NCBI GenBank assembly: GCA_905250075.1
Contig: CAJNOP010000026.1
Location: forward strand, 1,797,098-1,861,097
DNA from: Rotaria sp. Silwood1
Taxonomy: Eukaryota; Rotifera; Eurotatoria; Philodinida; Philodinidae
Length of the DNA: 64,000 nucleotides
Reading direction: 5' to 3'
A program made the position numbers and the translations under genes. The notes under the pieces are model-generated. The model saw only the letters and a list, made by a program, of their open reading frames with translations. It was not told the DNA's origin and ran no database searches. Below, one piece after another: positions 12,501 through 26,600 of the stretch. Position 1 is the stretch's first letter; every line of letters begins with the position of its first letter.

Positions 12501-14504
12501 GACAATTAGTTTTTTTTTTGTGTTCATAGATGTATCACTACTTAAACAATTTTCACAACCAACAGAAAATAAAGCTTATCTAAAAGAATGTATACAACGT
12601 GAAACCGCTTATATGAGGCAAGCAATTCGATGTAAGAATTAAAATGATATGATGAAAACTTCTGATTAAATGATGATATTTAGATCCATTGGCAAAAGCA
12701 ATCGTTTATGTAACATTTTCGAAAAATAAATCTGAAAATGAAGAAATTGTTCAAGCCACAATTAATGAACAAACTGAACAACGTTCACAACAAACTCCTC
12801 GAAAAGATATTGGTAGTTACAAGTAAGAAACCTTTTATAATACTGATTTAATATATAATTTTAATTAATATATAACGATCTGTTACTTTAACTTGCAACT
12901 AGTTTTTTTTTGAAAGAAAAAATAATACAAATTGAACTATTTCATAATATTTATATTTTGGTATTATTTGCATTAGAATTAATTAATGCCAATTTTTTAT
13001 CATTAAATTAATATTATTTGTAATTCTACTACATAGATTATCGACGACTAAGTCTCGGACACACTAAGTCCAGATATTCCTAAAAACGAACACTTTTGTT
13101 CTGTTTTTGAGAATGATACTTTCGGTCAAAAAATCTTTGTTTTGTAACAAGAAATTCTTGAACATGAATTCTCATAGGTATCGTTGCAGATAGCATATGT
13201 ACTAGTATTAAAAATAATGTTAATTTACTGCTAACAACTTGACATTGGTTAACTGTAATGTATATAATACCAAAGCATTAAAGCTAATTTTCATACTAAT
13301 GCTAATCTGACACATCTAGGTAGTACTGCACCATTCGCTGGATCAGTGTTGGCACGTCTTCATCTGTGCCAACAGTCTCCGATGCATTGTTGAATCGATA
13401 CATCACTCACTTGCATGTAGAGATGTACTTCCAATCATCATTATTAAGATCAATGCAGAAGGAAAATGTCTAAGAACCTACGATGAAACTGGTCGATTGC
13501 TGTATGTTAATGAAGTAAAATAGTGCCAAAAAAACCTGATCTTTATCTAAAGTTTACCTATATGCCTCGACCGATGCACTGATAGCATAACATCACCTTT
13601 GTGTTCCTCGTTTATATTACTCATTGTTTGCAATAAGTCATCTAACTCTTTTAAATATTGTTTTTGATAATACTATCATCTTACTACTTTTCATATTTGA
13701 CGACGACAATTCTTCAAGTCAGATATAAACTGAATGTAAAAAGTCACTTTCGTGCAGGCAGGCATGAGTAACAAAAAATTTGTCCTAAGAAAAAAAAAAC
13801 TTTTTTTACAATAAAATACAAAATCTTAAAATCTGTAAGAACTAATGATATTTGTTTCTAGAGTAGCACCACCGGTTCTTCCTATTCAATTTGGTACTCG
13901 AAATGAACAAATGCCAATTCTTCGTCAAGGAATTTTTATACAATTTGAGTCATCACAAAAAATGAATGGTGTTTTTGTTGCTTTATTATTACGTGAGGTA
14001 ATATTTTGTTATATTTTACAAAAAAAAAAAAGAATTCATTCATACATTCTCATTTACTTGTTCTTTTTCCTTAAATCTTTCTAGCGTGAAAAACGTCGTT
14101 CAACTGTACCGAAAAAGAAGACTGATGATCATGATTCTGATTCAGATAATCAACAAAAAACGAAAAAAGATTATGGATTTCAATTTGAAACTGAAATGCG
14201 TGCCGCACAACGTCGACAACAACAACAACAACAACAACAAACAGTTAAGTCTCAACGTAAAAGTGTAACATCTTCATCTAATCGACGTACAAAATCAAGT
14301 GCAGCAGTAACACGTGATCTTGCTAGTACATCATCAACACGTTATGAATCAACACCAACAAAACAAACTCAAGCAGTTAGTACTGAACCAAAAGAATTAA
14401 CACTTTCAGAACGATTAGCATCCATTGGACGTATAACAAGTACATTAGATACAACTCAAGATGAAACATCAAAAAATGACGAGTCTGTACAAACAAAAAA
14501 ATAA
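9584..14504 (+). CDS. NSUN7-like NOL1/NOP2/Sun-family protein, catalytic cysteines altered
   Basis: Homolog of the NOP2/Sun RNA m5C-methyltransferase family, closest in recognisable segments to NSUN7. Eleven exons in phase (9584-10004, 10395-10453, 10518-10708, 10780-10893, 11791-12062, 12137-12268, 12328-12471, 12530-12631, 12684-12822, 13862-13997, 14085-14504) give 709 residues. Order: a low-complexity N-terminus, a helical region, a methyltransferase-like core (about residues 265-525, including YHCSNLLVFHYTQ, AYVSGG and VILCNPPDSRSAL), then a basic tail with a nine-Gln run (CAA repeat near 14217) and Ser/Thr-rich sequence. Where active members carry PCSG (motif IV) and TCS (motif VI), this protein reads CNPPDSRS and VTFSKNK, so it is probably not a conventional m5C methyltransferase. 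Two introns are near 1 kb. Confidence 0.8.
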
Positions 14505-14762
14505 ACTTTTGCTTTTCTGTTTTCATTTATTCTTAACTCTCACTGAGCAGTTTGCATGATCGAGCTTTGCACGATGCATTTTTTTTTTCATTGTGAACTT
14601 CTGATACCTGCTTCTTTTTTTTGGACAGCTTCGAGCTTACTTTTTAATTTTTTTCCTCTAATTTTAATATGCTAATTATAATGATCTCAAATAAAGGAAC
14701 AAAATACAACTTTATTCAAAGAAATAAATAATCTACAAACAAAAAATTTGTTGTTGTTCTAG

Positions 14763-15439
14763 TCTTAAAAATTATACTTCTCAACAAAATAATAATCCAA
14801 CAGAATTTCAATGGTGTGTCCTTATTTTAATATTTAAATAATCTTTCTTATTAAAAATAATAATAATTAGGTCAAAAACTATTCACACTGATATTCATCA
14901 AACAGATTATAAAATTGAATCGTATTTATTAAAAGATAATAAAGAACATGATCAATCAGTAAATTTTCATTTAAATGATATAAATTATCAAGCAGAAAAA
15001 ATATTACTTACACCATTATCTAAGATATCGATTTGTCATCTAATACCAACATATTCTTCAAATGATCAAATTATTCGTCGTTATTCTTATCAAGAATCAT
15101 TAACAAAATCATATCGAAATATTCACATGTATACTAATAGTATGCCAATAAAGCAATGCAAGTTAGCATCAAGATAATATTTACTATTTATTTTCTTTTC
15201 TCTTCTCTTCTCTCGTTCTTTTTGTCTTATGTAGAATTACTTTAGAAAATGTCAAAGACATTATTCAACGCTGTCGAATTTGTAGACTTAGTTATCGATC
15301 AAAATGTTTACATTATTGTGATCATTATGATATTAATTATCTAATTCGAAAATTACAAATAATGAATCCAATTCTATCAAAAACAAGAATTCGACACCGA
15401 ATACAAAAAACTTCCACAAAAGACAGGAGTCAAATTTAA
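14763..15439 (+). CDS. Unrecognised protein, 5' end unresolved
   Basis: Three consecutive exons read well: 14763-14813, 14871-15161 and 15235-15439 (TAA), joined at GT..AG introns with matching phases. The N-terminal exon is missing: 14763 follows a pyrimidine-rich TTCTAG acceptor and no in-frame ATG was found nearby. The visible product (about 180 residues) is polar with a C-terminal Cys/His-rich patch (RCRICRLSYRSKCLHYCDHYD), which may bind zinc but matches no family I know. It begins about 260 bp downstream of the NSUN7-like stop on the same strand, so it could be a second cistron or a separate gene. Confidence 0.5.
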
Positions 15440-15713
15440 TTTAAATAATTATAAAGAGATATAACTCAGCACTGAAGACGAGCGCAGAATAATTGAGTCT
15501 CAGAAGACGGAGCGTTGTGTGAACGAATTTCAAAAACTGTAGAGAGTCATACTCTTTTCATTCTACTTAGGACATACCAAAAATACTGATTTTTTTTCCA
15601 GATAAAAAGGTTGGAAAAAAGTAAGTAATGGTAATCTTGTTTATTTATATACAATTTCATCCGTTCAATTTATTTATACAAAGCTTTTTGTTTTATAATT
15701 ATTTTTTAGTACA

Positions 15714-16390
15714 TGGGTTCATCGTCCTGGTTATAGCATGATAGCAACGATTCAGAGTTGTATTGATTGGTCAAAGTTTTTTTTGATACTGTCAAATAGT
15801 CAGAACTCACATCATACCAAATCTAGAAAATTAGCTGGTTGTAATCTGATTGTGATGCCTTCAAATTCAAAATAGATAGATATATCTTCATGAATATGTC
15901 GGCTGGTAATATCATGGTGAGGTTTGATGGCATGTGTACCATATAATGGTGTTTGCTTTGTGATTTTGTTGATAAAAGGTTGTAAACAATTACTGATATA
16001 GTAGTAATGATCGATCGATTGTCCTCGTTTCACACGATGAGTTAAAACAGGATTAGTAGTCTTACAAAAATATAGAAAACAATATTTTTTGAAGCGAAGC
16101 CACTTCATAGAATTGCAATCGATAGAATTTCTTCGCTTGCTATGCAAACAGCAGTCGATACTTTTTGACCAATCTTTTGAATGATAAAATCACGAATCAT
16201 CATCAGTCACAGGTTGGCCAAGTCATGGATCGTCTTCAACTTGTTCTTCACTTTCACGAAACCATTTTGACCATTCTATGACTCTACTGCAAGGTAAGCT
16301 TGATCGTCGAAAACAGAATATGATTCGTCATGAATAAGTTTTGGTTCGATATGAAGTACACTTCGTACTTTACCATGAGTTGTTCGAATC
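15714..16390 (-). pseudogene. Decayed mariner-family transposase
   Basis: Relic of a Tc1/mariner DNA transposon on the minus strand. Read from high to low coordinates, frames broken by stops and shifts still show an HTH-region motif (EWSKWFRESEEQVEDDP near 16270), then NPVLTHRVKRGQSIDHYYY, then GTHAIKPHHD..HIHEDISIYFEFEGITI and FLDLVWYD. These correspond to the mariner segments usually written GPVL.H.VP.GQ, HHDNARPH and PYSPDLAPCDF. The second catalytic Asp (HHD) survives; the first, usually in a VTGDE context, appears lost in a deletion. Several in-frame stops rule out activity. Terminal repeats were not located. Confidence 0.75.
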
Positions 16391-17619
16391 AAATTTGAAA
16401 ATAAACAAAAAAGATTTGAACCAGCGCTTTCATGTCAGAACGGCGACAATGTTCACAGATAAATTTTTATCTCAATAGTAATTATTATGCGGATCATATT
16501 ATTTCTCCGGTGATTGACTCTTGAAATCTTTTATTAAAATTTTTACTAAATCAAAAGTTTGATCCAGAATACACAACCGTTCAGAAGTACTTTTGGTCGT
16601 ATAACGAACCGTTTATATGAGCGTTGCGGCTGGGAAACACGTAATATCCGTCGAAGAGTCATATCTCATACTGGTCTCTGAGGACACAGTGAAGTGAATG
16701 CCGATAATATCTTCAACTATGCCGCATCTAAATCCAAAATTTTTTCCAATTTAGCCTCTCCAGTATATAAGTCTTCACTTGAATAATAATTGAAATTGAG
16801 ATAAAAATTTCTCGTTGATTTTGGCTATGCCAGTACGATGAAATTTTGATTTATTTTCAAATTCGAATTAGGCAGCTATTTCATATCATTATGGGAACTA
16901 AATGATGATCACATTTTGCAGAAATATACAACATACTTGACACAACAAGTAAATATGGAAAAAAATTTTCTTTGAGATCAAAATAATAACGTTAGTTATA
17001 TTTTATTTGTTTAGAAAAAGATCTACTTGTAAATCGATACTAGTTGATTTATTTTTGTTTTGATATTAATATCTTCTACACTTTAATTATGAGTAAAAAG
17101 ATCGTCTATTATCAAAACATTGATTATTTTATTTTCTTTTTCCTATACAATAGAATTTCATTTTTAATGATTTAATTTGAAACGTGACATATTTCGTTGT
17201 CGGTCGATTTTATTTCATAACCAAACGATTTTGTCTCGTAGCACGTATACTAATTATCAAAAGAACGAGTGAAACAACACACCTGCTTGCTTTTGTCAAT
17301 GATCCTAATTGACACATCATGTGCCTTAAGCCAACAATCATTAGTACATAAATATATATATATATTATATTGAACAGCCCCACCCACACCTGTATGTATA
17401 CATATACATATATATTTGTTTGTTTGATGCGACCACATTAAAAAGATACAACGCGGATATTATTTAATTTATTCTCTCACACCTACACGTTCCATTATTT
17501 TTTTGTCTTTAAAGAAGAAGAAACACACACACACGAAAAAAAAACAAAAATGGCTATACGTTTACAAGTACAAATAAGCAAATAATTAAATTGTTTTTAA
17601 GTTTTTTCTAATGAATTAT
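16391..17619. other. Intergenic, transposon debris and ARX 3' flank
   Basis: The left part may hold the remaining 5' section of the mariner relic. The right part is AT-rich with a short TA run near 17357 and no gene. Nothing else is recognisable. Confidence 0.4.
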
Positions 17620-19863
<2,244 letters not shown>

Positions 19864-22800
19864 TTTAATGATCAAACGAATGTCTATTGATTTGTCTCTT
19901 TCTCTCGATTTCTATTTCTCTTCCTTTCGAAAATATGTTAGTTAATTTTATCGTATCGAGACATAAATGAGAATTACTTGGTGCAATTGGCTTCGTATTG
20001 ATTGTATGACAATTGATTGGTAGAGAAAGAGCGAAAGAATAAAAATAAAAAAAAAAGTGAGAGACAAGACAGAAAGAGAGAGAGAGAGAGAATATAGAAA
20101 ATCGTTTCTTTTTCTTTTTTTCAATTGTCACTATTGCTTATGATTGGATGTATTTTAGTTAAATCAGAGGTAAAAGAAAAAGAAAAGAATTCTCTAGATG
20201 ATTGATTTGTTGTTTACGTAGCTTAAATGAAGAAAAGAAAGAGGAAACAAGCTTAATTTTTTTCTTTTTTTGGTTGAGAAAAGGAAAAGAGAAAAAAGTG
20301 AATAGAGTTCTTGTCCAATTAGAAGCGATTGAAAAAGAAACAAGAAAAAAAAAAAGAAAATTGATGACTTTCTAATAATAAAAGTATTTTCGATTAAATT
20401 TTTATGTACTTATTATTAGTCATAAATAAACATCGTAATCATTGGACTGATTTTATTAAACTAACTTTCAATTTATTGAGTAATAATTTTAATTGATTGA
20501 AGAAAAAAAAAAAAGTAATTTTTTTCTTTTATTGTTGTGGGGTCGAATCAGGAACAGTTTATTGGAGAGGGCTCAACTATCATTTGAAACTGAAAATAGG
20601 ATATTTTCTTTCCGTGTAAAATAAGATCGGCTGATTTTTTGAGAAAGCTTAAAGATTTCTAGTAGTGGTGTAATTAAGGATGGACTGGTAATCAGAATGT
20701 TGCGAATTTTTTGACAAAAGAATATTATCTTAATGCTAACAGAATGTAAAAGAGAACTAGAGCTCTGCTAGAGAAAAATAAAATCTTTTTCACCATTGAG
20801 CAGATGTGTTACGCTCCTGATACTAGTCACCATCAGGTTACTATTATTTATAATACTGTCAATATTTTATGTATAATTCAAATGTAAAAACGAGAAAGTA
20901 AATTGATATTGAACTATCATAGAAAGATAATAGTAGCAAATTAATTAAAATGAAATTCATTAGTGTTGATTATTATTATAGATTTTTGAACATTTCTTGA
21001 AATATTTGAGATAAAATTAGAAAACTATAATTTCATCTTATTGATTACTAAACTTTATCATAATAATGATGAAATCATTTAGTTTATATTTTGATAGCAA
21101 TATATAATTTTGTTTGTACTATTCGACGCCCGATGATCAAACGATAGTATGTGTACGAACGCGCACTTATACATAGTGTTACTCCGTTCAACGAAAAGGA
21201 ATTAGTATAATAGTGTCAACGGTTATATATTTGGATACGATTCAATCTTGTCTCGTCTCGTATGTTTGTATATGTTTTTGATCATTATAATGAGGCACTT
21301 ACCGTTTGATTGACTTTATTTTTACTGAAATATATTGTATACAAATTCATGTAATCCAGATGATTGTTATTCTTTTTTTGAAATAAAATCACGTTCATAG
21401 ATATTATTTATTAGTTGAACATGTTTGATCAATTTTATATAGATGAATTTATATGTTACAATCATAGTTTTTTGATATATCAAACACAAAAAAAAAAGAT
21501 TGATTATGATTACATATATTTATTGTGATTAGAGTAAGTATGTTATGACGGCTTCAATACAATTGTTGAAGAGTTCTTTTTCTCTCTCTTTATCGCTCGT
21601 AATCATTCAAATTTTTAGAACGTCTTTTCAATACAAATACTTCTATAACATATAAATAGTAGTCTATTTACTTTCGTCTACTTTCGATATCGTTTATTTT
21701 TAATCATGATTGTAAAAAAATAACTTAAAATCATTGCTGCTATTTGAGAGTATGACGATTTATGGCTTCATCCTTCACAAGAATCCAATAAAAATACTTA
21801 CTGTTGATGAATTAAAATGCACAATTATAAAGTGAATTTATTTCAAATTATGTGCTGATGAGAGAGTAACACTCTAAGTTCAGATTTCTACTTGCATTTC
21901 AATGAACAGTATGACTTACTTAAGTTACAAAATTATAAATATTGATAATTTTTTTTTCAGCTTATTTTAAAGGAATAATAGGCAAAAAAAAATAAATGTA
22001 CAATATAAGTGTGAACGCGGTGATTTATGTATTTAATTAGGGCTATCTTTAGTTCATTTTTGATACATTATGCATTGATTGTTTGTGTTCATGGAATACT
22101 TGAAGTGCTTCTTCTTTTTTTTAAGTGAAAATTGATATTGACAATTAAATCTTTCCAAATTCTGTTGGTTAGGAAGATTTTTGATATTATGGATAACGTT
22201 TTTTATTGTATAAATTAATAAACATGAAATTTTCAAAAAAGATATTTTTACAGGTATCAAAGAAATTTATTCTCTTTCCAAGAACAAGGCATTGGTTGTT
22301 TTTATAGTCAATATCCATTTTAATGTTTAGGATGAAGTTCACTGTCAGAAGCTGATATGTATGAGTTTCCGAATTTTATGAAAAGATTAAATAACGGTTC
22401 CTAATTGTTTTTTGATTTTTCCGATGTCGAAGATTTTTCTGGACTCTAGATTCTCAGCATTCGAATAAGATATACAAATGACTCATTTCTATGTGTGTAA
22501 CACTTGTATAAATAATTTATTTTCTTTTTCAATTCATTATTATTGTGAATATAATTCTGAATGGCTAATTGTTTATTGTTGAAACTATAACCGAACTAAT
22601 TTTTCATAAAAAATATTTATTGTTTCACCTTTAAACATTTAGTACGAAACTAAGTTTTTTGACATGGCATTAGAGAATATAGGAAGTATTTTTCCTTTAA
22701 AAACTACTGAAAAAAAACGGTTTTTAATAATTCCACATAACTTGCTTATCACATAGCACAATGACATTTCCTATGTGCTGAAAAATGCACATTCACTTCA

Positions 22801-23638
22801 TTGCTAAGAAGTCTTCTTTGAAAGTAACTCAACTAGCGTCATCAAAACTATTTGTTCTAGTATGTTTAATTGTAAAAATATGTCAAAGCTTTACGAAAGA
22901 ACGTATTCAATACTGAATTCCTTTTCAGCTGTGTTCATATTGGTATATAGTTTTTAAACTATGAAATGTCCTTTCTCTACGATTCAGATCAATCAACAGT
23001 TACAAAATAACGAATATGATGCTCATAGAAAAATATATAAGATATTTTAACACAATCGAAACTACTTTTCAGTTTCGTTCCAACACAGAAATTCTGATTT
23101 TATAAGAAAATACTTTCTCATTTTTATTTTTTGACTTAGCAATTCTGATATGTATAATATATAGGCCTTACATTTTCATTTTGTTGTGACGCTATTTTAT
23201 AATTATAGAATCTCATATCTTTGAAGTGATTATCAAGTGCGGATTAAAAATTTGCATTAGGATTATTGACTATAAATTCAAGTTCCGGATTTCAACATTT
23301 TCGAATCCGACGAGCTCTGTATTATACTGACATCTATCGTATGAAATGATATAAGTTCATTTCAAAAACAAAATTATGTAGATAAACAAGAATTCGGATT
23401 TTCTATATGAGAATCAGTTTTATTGTCGGATTTTATCAGCTCCAAAGTATATTTTCATTTCTCCTCATATTGTTTGCGTTAATCACATTGTGATTATTTT
23501 ATTGACGTTTGCATTGACCAATAGCATAAATATTTTTACTTTTTAATCAAGCTACTGCTGATGTGATTCGAGTAATTTTACGTTGACATCGTATCATTTT
23601 AAGTTTTTTTTTTGTCAAATATAAAGGAGGGATATCCA
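19864..23638. other. Long intergenic region between divergent ARX-like and PIKfyve genes
   Basis: About 3.8 kb without a convincing gene. It includes purine/pyrimidine-rich runs close to the ARX start (GA run near 20078, many A/G tracts to about 20350). It is the obvious place for ARX regulatory DNA, but I could not identify specific sites. Confidence 0.45.
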
Positions 23639-26600
23639 ATGGATAATCCTTCGAAAAACCAAGCATCAGGATCAGATGATCGCTTTCTTGGCGAATCAAT
23701 GTTACGTCGGATAACAAATTTTGGTCTTGAACGAAATCCAAATCAAACAAAACATTGGATGCCAGATAGTGCGGGTAAAAAAGAAAAGGAAATTTCATTC
23801 AATTCATATGCTTTTTTATTTTAATCTTTCATTGGTTTATTAGGCAAAGAATGTTATGATTGTCAAGAAAAATTTACACCATTTCGTCGACGTCATCATT
23901 GTATGTATATAAAAATTCCATAGATTTACAAAAATAAAAAGAGAAAAAGTTTTTCTTTCTTATTATTTTGTTTTCTTTTGCTTTCATTTAGGTCGTATAT
24001 GTGGTCTTCTATTTTGTAATCGATGTTGTTCATATGAACCTCAAGCCAAATTAGCTGGATATAGTGAATCAAATATTCGTCTATGTTCATATTGTTCATC
24101 AACATTACTTAAATTACCAAAACCAAATTCAATGTCATCGACAACAACACCAACGTCATCGTCGTCATCATCATCAAATCAACAATATCTTTTATCAATA
24201 GCACAAATTGATCAAGAACAACAACAACAATTACAAACATATTCTCAAGATATAAATGCATCTGATAATGCATTTAATGCTGATCATTTTTCTTTATCAA
24301 AATCTTCAAGTGATCCATTATTATTACATGTTGTTAATGAACAAACATCTAATTCTACTGAACAAAATTTAACAAATTCTGAAATAAGTCAAAAAAATTC
24401 TCAACAACAATCACAACAACGAACAAATACAAATTTTAATTTAAAATCTTTATTTAATGAAATATTTCGTACATCACAAGGTTTACAAATGCAAAAACAA
24501 CGTTATCGTTTAAGAACAATTGAATGTGTACCTGGAAAAGATATTGTTGATTGGTTAATTAAAAATCAACGTGCTTCAATATTATCGGAAGCTAAATTAT
24601 TATGTCAATGTTTTATTAATGAATTATATTTAGAACCTGTTGCTTTACCACAAACATCATTTATTGAATTTAAACCTGATCAAACGCTATATAAATTAGG
24701 AAAAGTAAATATTTGTTTGTTTGTTTTTTTTAATGTCAAAAATGGTTGAATGGAACGAACACTTTTAGATTTTTGTTGATCTCACTTAGATCTACATGTG
24801 AGTTAAATATGAGCTCAAACAGCGAGTATCGCTTATGGTAGTTCTCTCGTTAGAAGTATTGTGTTTATATTGGTTCAAGAGTATTGAAGATTTTTTTTGA
24901 AAGACCTACAACATTATTTTTCATCGTGAACGAACAGGTTTTTGTTTATCCTACAAGCCTCTTTTCGAACATACTAAAAAGTGTCAAAGTCAATTGTTTT
25001 GTAAAGTGAATACTTCTCTACAAAAATGTAATATTAAACTAAATTGTAACTTTTACTCTAGTGAGATCATAGACATTTTTTTCAAGAGCTTGTTTCAATG
25101 TAAAATGATTGTCGATATTTCAAAATATGAGTGTATTTAAGAAAAACAAAAAACAGTGCATTTTCTAGCATAGTTTCGGATTTACGAGTTGATATATATA
25201 AATAAAGATCCGAACTTTTAGTTTCGAATCGCAATAGTGAAAAATACAAAAATTTTTCTTTCAAAAAAATTCTTTTGACTTCTTCAAAGATTTATTATTT
25301 TCGAACACAATTTCTAAGTCTATATTTAAAAAGTGGACAATTTTATAGCTTTTGACTTAGCAGAAATACTTTCAGTTCAAATGAGAAATGAACTAACACA
25401 TTGTCTAAAAATTTTTCGATCATTCTTTATCATTTTATTTATTTTTTCATAGCGTGGATTAGAACGTGATTTACCAATAGAATCAAGTCTATTTCGAAGT
25501 GGTAGTACAGCATCAACAACTTCTAATGAATCAAATAGTATTGGTAATTTTTAATGGAATGTGTATTTTTTTTTTAATCGAAACATCACATAATATTTTA
25601 GATATATTTCAACAAAAATTGGCTAAAACAACAGGTGTTGTAATTGGTACTGATCTTAATTATGTACAATTTAATGCACAAGTAGCAAATACACCACAAG
25701 AGGATACAATATCTATAAATAGTAAAAAAGAAGGAAGTGATTTTAATATGCCAACAGATGGAAATGAACAAGGTAGATATATACATATTAATTTTGAATA
25801 TAAGAAACTTTTTATTATTATTCAAGATTCATAATATACCCTTTTTCTTTTTGACGGATAAGAATCAATGTCTGTATAGAAATTGTGAAATATCCTTATA
25901 ATTTACAATAAAATATTCATTAAATATAATATTACTACAAGAAATAGTGTCATGTATTCGTTTCGAAAGGACATTATTTTATTAAAAATATATAAGATTT
26001 AAAATTTTATTTATAATTTATTTGATAATTATTAATTTTAATATGTAAAATAAGTTCCATAATAAATATTCTATCAAAAAAAGACAAATCATACTCATTT
26101 AAATCCTTTCGTTCTTAGATTTAAAATAAATGACATAAGACTCTCGATATGAATATATGTAGGTTTATAGTGACGTATGTAAGTCTATCTAGTTTTGTTA
26201 TATGACAAAAGATAAGATCACATGTCTTATCTCATTTGAATCAGCTGGCTCTTAGTAACAAAAGCATCCATTTTAGTTTTTTTTTCAGATTTCGTTTTAT
26301 TATTTAAAAAAATCGAACATTTTTTCGTTTTGGTAGTCAAAGGACAAAAAAAATTGTCTTATTTATCGCAGTTTCTTTAATGGAAAGGTCAGTTAAAAAG
26401 CCAAATAAATATTGTATTCAGAGTCAGCATAAAAATTTACACTAAAGTATATATATATTTTAGTAATTCATGTGACATAGACAATTTTTACTATCAAAAC
26501 AAAGAAATATTCTATTTTCTCAATAAGAAAACAAAATCTGAACAAATTAAATGAAGAATGTTGTAAACTGAAACCATCTGACTCATACTAGATAAGATAT

